NCBI GenBank assembly: GCA_000824805.1
Contig: CCNA01000003.1
Coordinates: 62,001-126,000, forward strand
Reading direction: 5' to 3'
DNA length: 64,000 nucleotides
Source: Mesorhizobium sp. SOD10
GTDB lineage: Bacteria > Pseudomonadota > Alphaproteobacteria > Rhizobiales > Rhizobiaceae
Under the pieces are notes generated by a model. That model was not told the DNA's origin, did no database searches, and worked only from the letters and a program-made list of their open reading frames with translations. Below are positions 1 through 8,131 of this stretch, in pieces. The translations under genes were made by a program, and so were the position numbers. Each line of letters begins with the position of its first letter. Positions within the stretch are counted from its first letter, which is position 1.

Positions 1-30
1 AGGGGTCCGGCGAGAAGAGGAGCGAACGAC

Positions 31-1071
31 ATGAAGCGAATGCTACTTTCTGTCTTCGGTATCCTGGCACTGGCCGTTGCCACGCTCACGCCGGCATTCG
101 CCCAGTCCAAAGGTACCGTCTATTACCTGGTGCCGACACTGCTCGATGAATTCCAGACCGGCTCGGTAAGCGCGCTGGAACTATTCCTGAAACAGGTCGG
201 CTACGAGATGAAGACGCTGAACGCCGACAACAAGACCGACGCTCAGCAATCGCAGATGAATGACGTGATTGCCCTAAAGCCGAAGGCGATCATCCTCGCC
301 GCTGTCGACTTCAACGCACTGAAGCCGTCGGTGGAGGCCGCGCGGGCCGCCGGAATCCCGGTGGTCGAGTTCGACCGCCAGATCACCGCGACACCGTCCG
401 ACTTCACCTCCGTCGCCGGCACGGTCGAGATCGGCCACATCGCGGCCGACCAGGCCGAAGCGCTGCTGAAGGCCAAGAACGGCGCGGCCAAAGGCAAGAT
501 CCTGCAGGTGCTCGGCGATCCCGGCGACCCTTATACCCTCGATATCCAGAAGGGTTTTGAGGAAAAGATGAAGGCGTTTCCGGACGTTAAGATCATCTCG
601 CTACCGGCCATGCAGTGGGAAGCGAGCAACGCCGGCACGATCGTCGCCGACCAGATGCTGGCCAATCCCGACATCGACCTGATCTTCAGCCATGCCGCCC
701 ACCTGTCGGTCGCCGCGGTTGCTTCGCTTGAAGCCGCCGGCAAGAAGCCGGGCGATGTCATGCTGATGAGCTCGAACGGCGCGCCTGTCGGCCTCGACCT
801 GATCCGCAAGGGTTGGCTGAACGTCGAGGTCGAGCAGCCGCTTTACGCACAGGCCGCCGCTGTCGCCATGTTCATGGACAAGGTCGCCAACAAGCAGGAG
901 ATCAAGCCCGGCGACTATGACGTGCTCGGCCTGAAGTCGGTGGTGACCAAGGAAGCCTGGGGCCCCAACATCAAGATCCCGGGTGCGGCGATCACCAAGG
1001 CGAATGTCGACAACCCCGCCTTCTGGGGCAATCAGAAGCCGCCGACGGAAACCATCAAGTCCGTCGAATAG
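31..1071 (+). CDS. Ribose-type sugar ABC transporter, periplasmic substrate-binding protein
   Basis: Periplasmic binding component of a CUT2 (ribose/xylose-type) sugar importer, 346 aa. Residues 1-24 form a Sec signal peptide (Lys/Arg start, hydrophobic core, cleavage after AFA). The mature part has the two-lobed periplasmic-binding fold of the RbsB/LacI type, with the typical [11 protein letters not shown] and [22 protein letters not shown] segments. A purine-rich Shine-Dalgarno (GAGAAGAGGAGC) precedes the ATG. The permease gene follows after 99 bp that hold a strong hairpin. No ATPase is visible, so it probably lies upstream of the window. The sugar specificity cannot be read from the sequence. 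Confidence 0.92.
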   Translation: MKRMLLSVFGILALAVATLTPAFAQSKGTVYYLVPTLLDEFQTGSVSALELFLKQVGYEMKTLNADNKTDAQQSQMNDVIALKPKAIILAAVDFNALKPSVEAARAAGIPVVEFDRQITATPSDFTSVAGTVEIGHIAADQAEALLKAKNGAAKGKILQVLGDPGDPYTLDIQKGFEEKMKAFPDVKIISLPAMQWEASNAGTIVADQMLANPDIDLIFSHAAHLSVAAVASLEAAGKKPGDVMLMSSNGAPVGLDLIRKGWLNVEVEQPLYAQAAAVAMFMDKVANKQEIKPGDYDVLGLKSVVTKEAWGPNIKIPGAAITKANVDNPAFWGNQKPPTETIKSVE

Positions 1072-1086
1072 GCTTTCCCAGCAGAG

Positions 1087-1110
1087 CCCCGGGCCGCACG
1101 CGGCCCGGGG
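1087..1110 (+). promoter_or_regulatory. Strong intercistronic hairpin between binding-protein and permease genes
   Basis: Perfect 11-bp inverted repeat (CCCCGGGCCGC / GCGGCCCGGGG) with a 2-nt centre and no T-run. It sits 15 bp after the binding-protein stop and 60 bp before the permease start. In such operons a hairpin here usually protects the upstream mRNA from 3' decay or partly terminates, giving excess binding protein over permease. That role is inferred. Confidence 0.7.
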
Positions 1111-1170
1111 GCCTCGCAGCCCGCCCCGCGGCGGCCGCGCATTCAAACCCGACGCTAACCGGATCGGCCG

Positions 1171-2166
1171 ATGAGCCCACGCACCCGCCATAGTCTCGAA
1201 CTCGTGCTCGACAATCTCGTCTGGTTCATGCTGGTTTTCGTGCTGGCGGTGTTCTCGATCTTCATTCCGAACTTCTTCCAGCTCGGCATCTTCGCCAACA
1301 TCGTCGAGGCGTCCAGCGTGCTCGGCGTCATGTCGATCGGCCTGGCGCTGGTCATCATTGCCGGCCACATGGACCTGTCGGTCGAATCGGTCGCGGCGCT
1401 CAGCGCCATGGCGGTCGGCATCATGTTCTGCTCGTCCGGCATCGGCCTCGGCCTGCAGCTGTATCCGGACTGGTTGATGGTGCCGGTCTCGCTCGTCATC
1501 GCGCTGGCCGTGGGCGCCATCATCGGCGTCATCAACGGTTTCCTCATCGTCAGGCTGCAAATGAGCGCCTTCATCATCACGCTGGCCTCCTACATCTGGG
1601 TGCGCGGCCTTGTGCTGGTGATTTCCGGTGGACGCTCGGCGCAGGATCTGGCGCCTGCGATCCGCTGGTTCGGCATCCAGCGCCTCGCCGGCCTGCCGCT
1701 CACCGCCTGGATCGCCGTCGCCTGCTTCGTGGTCTTCTCGCTGATTCTGGCCAAGACGCCGTTCGGCCGCCATCTAGTGATGATCGGCGGCAATGAGACC
1801 GCGACCTTCCGCGCCGGCATCCGCGTCAACCGCAACCTGATTATCGCTTTCGTGCTTGCCGGTGCGATTGCCGGCCTTGCCGGCTGGCTGCTCGCCATCC
1901 GCACCTCCGGCGCCACCGCCAATCTGGGCGTCGGCCTCCTGTTCAACGCCTTCGCCGCCGTCGTCATCGGCGGCGTCAGCCTGAAGGGCGGTGTCGGCAC
2001 GCTGCCCGGTGTTTACGCCGGCGTGCTGCTTCTGTCGGCCATCAACACGGCAATCAACCTCATGGGCCTGCCGGCCAATTTCACCCAGGTCATCCACGGC
2101 CTGCTGGTACTGGCGGCCGTGCTGCTCGACGCTTTCAAGCAAACGATTCGTCAAAAACTCGCATGA
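1171..2166 (+). CDS. Ribose-type sugar ABC transporter permease (RbsC-like)
   Basis: Inner-membrane permease of a CUT2 sugar importer, 331 aa, almost entirely hydrophobic with about nine or ten predicted membrane segments. It carries the family's conserved GLALVIIAGHMDLSVES-type loop and the conserved Gly/Ala-rich helix NAFAAVVIGGVSLKGGVGTLPG near residues 255-285. It is cotranscribed with the upstream binding protein and the downstream dehydrogenase (13-bp gap). Substrate unknown. Confidence 0.9.
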   Translation: MSPRTRHSLELVLDNLVWFMLVFVLAVFSIFIPNFFQLGIFANIVEASSVLGVMSIGLALVIIAGHMDLSVESVAALSAMAVGIMFCSSGIGLGLQLYPDWLMVPVSLVIALAVGAIIGVINGFLIVRLQMSAFIITLASYIWVRGLVLVISGGRSAQDLAPAIRWFGIQRLAGLPLTAWIAVACFVVFSLILAKTPFGRHLVMIGGNETATFRAGIRVNRNLIIAFVLAGAIAGLAGWLLAIRTSGATANLGVGLLFNAFAAVVIGGVSLKGGVGTLPGVYAGVLLLSAINTAINLMGLPANFTQVIHGLLVLAAVLLDAFKQTIRQKLA

Positions 2167-2179
2167 CAGGACGGCTCGC

Positions 2180-2950
2180 ATGACCGGACGTATCGAAGGC
2201 AAGGTGGCGGCGATCATCGGCGCCGCGCGCGGCATCGGCAAGGGCATAGCCCAGCGCTTTGCCGAGGAAGGCGCAAGGCTGGTGCTTGCCGACAGCGAAG
2301 CGGAGGCCGGCCAGGCGAGCGCCGACGAGCTAGGTGCCGCCTTTATCCATACCGACATCTCGAAGATGGCCGACGCCGAAGCTGTCGTGGCTTTGGCACT
2401 GAAGCGCCATGGCCGCCTCGACATCGTCGTCCAGAACGCCGGCATTTATCCCTGGCAGCTCATCGAAAACACCAGCCCGGAGGACTGGGACCGCGTCATG
2501 GCGGTCAATTTGCGCGGCACCTTCAACGCCGCCCGCGCCGCCCTGACACCGATGAAGGCGCAGCGGAGCGGCCGCATGCTCTTCACCTCCTCCATAACCG
2601 GCCCGCAGGTAAGCAGCCCCGGTCATGGCCATTATTCGGCGAGCAAGGCCGGCATCAACGGCTTCATCCGTTCCGCGGCGCTGGAGTTTTCCGGCTACGG
2701 CATCACCGTCAACGGCGTCGAGCCCGGCAACATCCTGACGGAAGGCATGCGGCTGCACCGCGCCGCCGCCTTCATCAAGAGCATGGAGGACGCCGTGCCG
2801 CTCGGGCGCCTCGGCACGCCGCGCGACGTCGCCAATGCCTTCCTATTCCTGGCCTCGGACGACGCCAGCTATATCACCGGCACGACAATTGTCGTCGATG
2901 GCGGCCAGCTCCTGCCGGAAGGCCAGGATTTTCGCCTGACGCCGCCGTGA
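2180..2950 (+). CDS. SDR-family NAD(P)-dependent oxidoreductase
   Basis: Classical short-chain dehydrogenase, 256 aa. Visible motifs: cofactor loop GAARGIG (14-20), NAG (86-88), catalytic Ser138 in TSSITG, and YxxxK (Tyr152, Lys156). The C-terminal VVDGGQ segment is typical. Its position as third gene of a sugar-uptake operon suggests it oxidises the imported sugar or a derivative; the substrate is inferred only. The ATG at 2180 is chosen because SDR homology begins there, 13 bp after the permease stop; the same frame is open further upstream inside the permease gene. Confidence 0.88.
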   Translation: MTGRIEGKVAAIIGAARGIGKGIAQRFAEEGARLVLADSEAEAGQASADELGAAFIHTDISKMADAEAVVALALKRHGRLDIVVQNAGIYPWQLIENTSPEDWDRVMAVNLRGTFNAARAALTPMKAQRSGRMLFTSSITGPQVSSPGHGHYSASKAGINGFIRSAALEFSGYGITVNGVEPGNILTEGMRLHRAAAFIKSMEDAVPLGRLGTPRDVANAFLFLASDDASYITGTTIVVDGGQLLPEGQDFRLTPP

Positions 2951-3087
2951 GTCGCCGCGGCTTGGGCACAGCCCATCCTTGGCAAGATGGGCCGGCGGCG
3001 ACGGCCCTTGCAATGACCGGCTCATTCATCGCCTGTTGAACCGGGCTGCTGTAGGATGGCGAGCTTGCATCGCATGGAGGACAAACC

Positions 3088-3624
3088 GTGTCAAAAACCC
3101 CAATTTTCTTGATCCGAATGGCGTTTGCAGTCATTTGCCTCATCGGCTTGGCTGCGACCGCCACCGCCCTTTTCCCCGCTACCGCCTCGGCGCAGCAGCT
3201 GCGGCGATGTGCCAATGAAGGCGGCATATGCCGCTTGCCCTATCCGACGGAGGTGGTTTACGGCGCGCGGGGCCGAACAACCTCGCGGTTTTTCGACCGT
3301 CGGTCCGTGCCCTGCTCGAATCGCGTCTTTGGCGACCCCGCCCCCGGCCGCGAGAAGGCCTGTTACTTCGTGGCGCGTGGCGGCTATGGTGATGACGATG
3401 ATTACGGCGACGATGACTACGGCCCACGTCCGGGCCGCGGCGAATGGGTCGCCTGCGCCCGGGAGGGCGAGTTCTGCGATTTCCGCGGCCGCGCGATGGT
3501 CAGATACGGTGCACGCGGCCAATACACGCAGGATGTTTTCAGGAACGGCGTTCGCTGCAGCAACAACGCTTTCGGCGATGATCCCGCTCCGGGCGCTCAC
3601 AAACGCTGCTATGTGAGACAGTAG
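3088..3624 (+). CDS. Secreted Cys-rich protein with two tandem repeats
   Basis: 178-aa exported protein of unknown function. A hydrophobic signal segment ends at about residue 35 (TASA-Q). The mature part is a duplicated module of about 55 residues (about 40-95 and 121-177). Each copy has the pattern C-A-x-E-G-x-x-C, then V-x-Y-G-A-R-G, V-x-C-S-N, F-G-D, P-A-P-G and K-x-C-Y, so four Cys per copy that could form two disulfides. An acidic Asp/Tyr/Gly linker joins the copies. The GTG start is preceded by GGAGG at good spacing. It may bind a surface or glycan, but nothing proves this. Confidence 0.8.
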   Translation: MSKTPIFLIRMAFAVICLIGLAATATALFPATASAQQLRRCANEGGICRLPYPTEVVYGARGRTTSRFFDRRSVPCSNRVFGDPAPGREKACYFVARGGYGDDDDYGDDDYGPRPGRGEWVACAREGEFCDFRGRAMVRYGARGQYTQDVFRNGVRCSNNAFGDDPAPGAHKRCYVRQ

Positions 3625-3650
3625 CAGCCTGGATCAGGTGCTTCAGGGTG

Positions 3651-3670
3651 GCGGCCCTGGCAAGGGCCGC
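3651..3670. terminator. Terminator-like hairpin after the Cys-repeat gene
   Basis: Perfect 8-bp stem GCGGCCCT / AGGGCCGC with a 4-nt loop, 27 bp after the stop codon and followed by a weak T-rich stretch (CATTTTGC). It lies between this gene and the convergent tRNA-Val and probably ends transcription of one or both. Confidence 0.5.
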
Positions 3671-3702
3671 TGCCGCATTTTGCTTCAGCTTGTCTGGCGG
3701 AT

Positions 3703-3778
<76 letters not shown>

Positions 3779-3996
3779 GCCTGAGCGCGGACCATTAAGC
3801 AGTTAGGGCCGTATTCGCAAGGCCAAATGAACAGACGGTGCCCCCGTCGCGGTGCGGATTTCCCCAGCCTCGGCGGCGTTGTCAAAAAACCTTCTCCTGA
3901 TTGCGGTAATGCTTGAATGCCGCGCTTGACACCCGCAGGCGAACCCCTTATCCAGCGCCCCAACGACGAACACGCCTGACACGTGCTCGTCAGTGC

Positions 3997-4073
3997 GCGG
4001 GTGTAGCTCAGTCGGTTAGAGTGCCGGCCTGTCACGCCGGAGGTCGCGGGTTCGAGCCCCGTCACTCGCGCCA
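3997..4073 (+). tRNA. tRNA-Asp (GUC)
   Basis: Cloverleaf with acceptor GCGGGTG / CACTCGC, D-arm TAGCTCAGTCGGTTAGA, anticodon stem CCGGC/GCCGG with loop CTGTCAC (anticodon GTC), T-loop GGTTCGAGCC, discriminator G and encoded CCA. 77 nt. It is oriented head to head with tRNA-Val. Confidence 0.97.
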
Positions 4074-4410
4074 TTTGTTTTCAAGGCTTATGCCTCTCTT
4101 GCCATTGGCGGTTTCAACTTTTTTCGCCGCCGAGTTTCAACTTTTTGAACTCGTTCTGTTCCAAGCTCAGGAGCTTGCGGCCTTTCCTGCGATGCTCAGC
4201 GCGCCGCTATCGACCAAACGGGCCAGCGATAAGTCCGCCCGGCGGTAGCGACCGATAGCGTGAGGTTGCCAACGGTGATCATGCCACCCCCCTTTCGTGG
4301 ATCCCCCACAACCTTATCGCGGCCTCGGCTGACGCCCGGCCCCCCAAAAGTGATTTTGCGCTCCGCGCCGGCCGGGTTACGCTGCGTCATCACGAATAAG
4401 GAGGATGACG
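4074..4410. other. Gene-free stretch between tRNA-Asp and a small exported protein
   Basis: I see no supportable gene here. The forward ORF that crosses tRNA-Asp into this stretch is a shadow. The last 20 bp hold the Shine-Dalgarno AAGGAGG (4398-4404) of the next gene. The promoter is not obvious. Confidence 0.6.
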
Positions 4411-4608
4411 ATGAAAGCCTTCCTTACAACGATCGCCGTGCTTGGCCTGTCCGTCTCTGGGGCGTCTGCCGACTGCGCCTATCATCAATCGATGGCATCG
4501 GCGACGCAGGTCGACACACAGAAGACCGCCAGCGTTCAAAAGTCCGACGTGACAAAGGCGTCGGATGCGCAACAGATCAAGAAAGAAGCGCCGCCGAAGA
4601 CGGAATAG
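4411..4608 (+). CDS. Small exported hypothetical protein
   Basis: 65 aa. Residues 1-20 form a clean signal peptide (MKAFLTTIAVLGLSVSGASA, cleaved before DC). The mature part is short, hydrophilic and Lys/Asp/Gln/Ser-rich, so probably disordered, with a single Cys. The start at 4411 is chosen because AAGGAGG lies 6 bp upstream; the earlier in-frame ATG at 4405 directly abuts the Shine-Dalgarno. Function unknown. Confidence 0.7.
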   Translation: MKAFLTTIAVLGLSVSGASADCAYHQSMASATQVDTQKTASVQKSDVTKASDAQQIKKEAPPKTE

Positions 4609-4611
4609 CGC

Positions 4612-5116
4612 TCACCTGATCCCCCGCAGCTTGTGCTCGCGCTCCATCTTCTCAATGAGGCGGCGCCGCGCGTTGGCTGCGTTGTCGGAGCGCATGACAT
4701 CGACATATGATTGGGGATAGGCCGGCCGGATGACCGCGGAAATCTCAAACAACTCCGCCTCCAAAATCGTGCGTTCTGGCAAAGCATTGTAATCTTCGGG
4801 CTCTAGCCGATTTTCCTTGGTGGGTCGGAATCCAAAACTCATACCGACCGTCTCGCGGCGCCCAATAGACGAAAGAGCCAGCGCGGCATCAGTGTTCGAG
4901 GGGTCCAGATCCGCCGAAAACCACAAGCCCATCCGCCCCTGATCCCGCAAGGCTGGTCGTGCGAGCAAGCGGCCGATCGTGGTCATGGCTCCAGTGTAGG
5001 ACTACATCGCTGAGAGATTTGGAGAAGGCGCCGGGGGCGATCTTCTCGATGAAGACCCCTGCGATGGTGGTGGGTGCGTGGATGGCCCACCCGGATATCG
5101 TGTTACTTGCCGCCAT
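4612..5116 (-). pseudogene. HK97-family prohead protease, frameshifted
   Basis: Two overlapping frames together spell one phage prohead maturation protease of about 168 aa. The N-terminal frame (from 5116) gives ISGWAIHAPTTIAGVFIEKI, APGAFSKSL and VLHWSHDHDRPLART. The other frame then gives GLWFSADLDPSNTDAAL, the GMSFGF catalytic-Ser segment, LFEISAVIRPAYPQ and a charged tail. Family alignment places a single-base indel at about 4919-4933, around DGLW. The catalytic His (HDHDRP) and Ser (GMSFGF) regions are both present. No portal, capsid or terminase gene lies nearby, so this is an orphan prophage remnant, or the shift is a sequencing error. Confidence 0.8.
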
Positions 5117-5165
5117 GGCGGGACCTGCCCGCCCTTTACTCTTCCAAGGGTCAGCTGTTCCGAGA

Positions 5166-5264
5166 TCATTCGCCCAATATGACGCCGGAAGCGATAATCT
5201 GAGCCGTCCGCGCGGTGAGCTTCTGGCGCTTCACGAGCGTGGGTTTTTCGTATGGCTTTTTCAT
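5166..5264 (-). CDS. 32-aa RiPP-precursor-like peptide (lasso-type leader motif)
   Basis: Small ORF that begins MKKPYEKPTLVKRQKL and ends TAQIIASGVILGE before TGA. It matches the lasso-peptide leader pattern Y-x2-P-x-L-x3-(G)-x5-T at Tyr5, Pro8, Leu10 and Thr20, with Gln replacing the usual Gly at 14. The short tail after Thr20 has no acceptor Asp/Glu at ring positions 7-9 of a normal lasso core, and no B or C protein is nearby. It may be a different or orphan RiPP-like peptide. It lies on the same strand as the prohead-protease remnant, 49 bp upstream of it. The Shine-Dalgarno is weak (GGCAGG directly before ATG). Confidence 0.5.
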   Translation of the reverse strand: MKKPYEKPTLVKRQKLTARTAQIIASGVILGE

Positions 5265-5361
5265 CCTGCCGTTCCGGCGTTGCCGACCAGGAGGATGAAC
5301 GCGCTTGCTTCGGGAGCGTTCCGGGACAAGGGGCCGCTAATAAACCGCGCGAACTGCGATT

Positions 5362-6306
5362 TCATGCCTTTGCGAGCAGCGCCTCGACTTCCTTGAGGGT
5401 CGGCATCGACGGCGCGGTGCCGGGGCGCGTCACCGAAATGCCGGCGACCGCGCAGGCAAAGCGGACCGCCTCCAGCGGCTCGACGCCCTTTGCCAAAGCG
5501 GCGGCGAGGCCGCCGTTGAAAGCATCGCCCGCGCCTGTCGTTTCGACCACCGGGCCGGCACTGACCGCGCCGACATGTTCGGAGCGGTCCCTGGTGTGCA
5601 GCAGCGCGCCCTTTTCTCCCAGCGTCACGATAACGGCGCCGACGCCCTTGGCCAGCAGAGCGTCGGCGGCGCTGCGCGCATCGTCGATCGAGGAGACGTG
5701 GATGCCGGTCAGACCTTCGGCCTCGGTCTCGTTGGGCGTGACATAGTCGCAGAGCGTGTAGATGGGGTCCGGCAGGCTGGCGGCAGGCGCCGGATTGAGA
5801 ATAGTCGTCACCCCTGCCCCGCGCGCGATCTCAAGCGCCTTTAGGGCCGCATCGATCGGCTGCTCGAGTTGGGTGACGAAGACGCCGGCCGATCGGATCA
5901 GGCCGGCATGGGCCTCGATATCGGCGGGCGAAATCAGCATCGCCGCGCCCGGGCTGACGATGATGGCATTGTTGCCGGTGCCTTCCTCGATGAATATGTA
6001 GGCCGCGCCCGTATAGCTGTCCGGCGTGTCGATGACGGCGCTTTTCACGCCTGCGTCCTTCCACGTCTGTTTGGCCATGTCGGCGAACGCATCGACGCCG
6101 AGCCTGGTCAGGAAGGTGATATCGGCGCCAAGTTTGCCTGCCGCGACCGCCTGGTTCGACCCCTTGCCGCCCGGGCCGAGCTTGAAGGAATTGCCGAGGA
6201 TCGTCTCGCCCAGGCGCGGCTGGCGATCGGCGCGATAGGCGGTGTCGGCGACGAAGACGCCCAAAATCACAATAGGCTTCATGACGACAGGCTTGCCGGT
6301 GGCCAT
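5362..6306 (-). CDS. rbsK: Ribokinase (PfkB family)
   Basis: 314-aa cytosolic sugar kinase that phosphorylates ribose or a related sugar with ATP. PfkB signatures are clear: N-terminal LGPGGKGSNQAVAAGKLG, the substrate-region residues of GNNAIIVSPGAAM, LNPAPA, TPNETEAE, VTLGEKG, and the C-terminal TTGAGDAFNGG anion hole with the catalytic Asp. It begins 4 bp after the RbsD-like gene. The start at 6306 is preferred over the longer frame because that frame runs into RbsD; an internal ATG at 6282 is possible. Confidence 0.92.
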   Translation of the reverse strand: MATGKPVVMKPIVILGVFVADTAYRADRQPRLGETILGNSFKLGPGGKGSNQAVAAGKLGADITFLTRLGVDAFADMAKQTWKDAGVKSAVIDTPDSYTGAAYIFIEEGTGNNAIIVSPGAAMLISPADIEAHAGLIRSAGVFVTQLEQPIDAALKALEIARGAGVTTILNPAPAASLPDPIYTLCDYVTPNETEAEGLTGIHVSSIDDARSAADALLAKGVGAVIVTLGEKGALLHTRDRSEHVGAVSAGPVVETTGAGDAFNGGLAAALAKGVEPLEAVRFACAVAGISVTRPGTAPSMPTLKEVEALLAKA

Positions 6307-6310
6307 GTCC

Positions 6311-6763
6311 CTACTCCGCGTCCGGCGGCAAGACGCCCTTGCGGAAGGCAAAGCAGCCATAGAAGCGGCGCTCGCGGGTCTGGATCACGCAATAGGCTTT
6401 CTTGGAGCGCTCGTAGAAGGCGTAGCGCTCGATCGAGATCATTGGCCAGGGCTTGCCCTCCGCCGCGTCGATCTCCTTCTGCACCTCTTTCTGCACCGGC
6501 GGGATCTCGTTCGGCTTGCCGACGATCTCCATGCGCGCCGCCGCATCGTTGACGAAAGTGTCCAACGGCAAGACCGACAGCACCGCCTTCACCACTTCGG
6601 CCGCCGTCGCATCGATGCGCAGCAGCTTGCCGAGCACGGTTTGCCGCGCGACCGAATCGGACGGGAAATTGGTGTCGGCGATGATCAGGTCGTCGCCATG
6701 GCCCATCGCCCGCAGCGCCTGGAGCACATCGGCATTGAGCAGCGGATTGATCCCTTTGAGCAT
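6311..6763 (-). CDS. RbsD/FucU-family sugar mutarotase
   Basis: 150 aa. RbsD/FucU proteins interconvert sugar anomers (pyranose/furanose or alpha/beta) so that the kinase or dehydrogenase receives the right form. Family features seen: start MLKGINPLLNADVLQALRAMGHGD with the conserved His, IADTNFP, and the C-terminal VIQTRERRFYGCFAFRKGV segment. The length and the KxV.P ending are closer to FucU than to short RbsD. It sits between the ABC ATPase and ribokinase in one operon. Confidence 0.87.
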   Translation of the reverse strand: MLKGINPLLNADVLQALRAMGHGDDLIIADTNFPSDSVARQTVLGKLLRIDATAAEVVKAVLSVLPLDTFVNDAAARMEIVGKPNEIPPVQKEVQKEIDAAEGKPWPMISIERYAFYERSKKAYCVIQTRERRFYGCFAFRKGVLPPDAE

Positions 6764-6789
6764 GGTTTCCTCTTGAAGGGTTGATGCGG

Positions 6790-7848
<1,059 letters not shown>

Positions 7849-7935
7849 CGTCTCCCCTTTTATCTTTTGCGGTGAAGCTAGCCATTGCCGGCGGCAACGG
7901 CAAGTCGGTATCTTATAGATAAAAAGCCAATCTTG

Positions 7936-7964
7936 TTGACAAGGTAATCGATTACGCGAATAGT
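7936..7964 (+). promoter_or_regulatory. Promoter with embedded LacI-type operator
   Basis: TTGACA (7936-7941) and AATAGT (7959-7964) are 17 bp apart, pointing at the binding-protein gene at 8132. Between them lies a perfect 12-bp palindrome, GTAATCGATTAC (7944-7955), with the CG centre typical of LacI-family operators. Repression by a sugar-responsive LacI regulator is inferred; no such regulator is encoded in this window. The site is also about 95 bp upstream of the divergent ATPase gene and may control both arms. Confidence 0.6.
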
Positions 7965-8131
7965 GGCGAGTGCCGATCCGACAACCGGTATTTTACCGGG
8001 AAATCGGGGCTCCAGGCGACGCAGGGTGGGGTCCCCACGTCCGTATGATCGAGGAGAACCGTGAGACGTTTCGACGTCCGAGAGAGATTGGCACTTCAAT
8101 TCAAGCGCTGTTGTTCTGGGAGGAACCTTAG

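Noticed and set aside
601..1773. Long reverse ORF of 390 aa opposite the first two genes
   Set aside because: Asp/Arg/His-rich composition typical of the antisense frame of high-GC genes; the forward genes show clear families.
3913..4248. Forward ORF running through tRNA-Asp
   Set aside because: Contains the tRNA and lacks protein-like composition.
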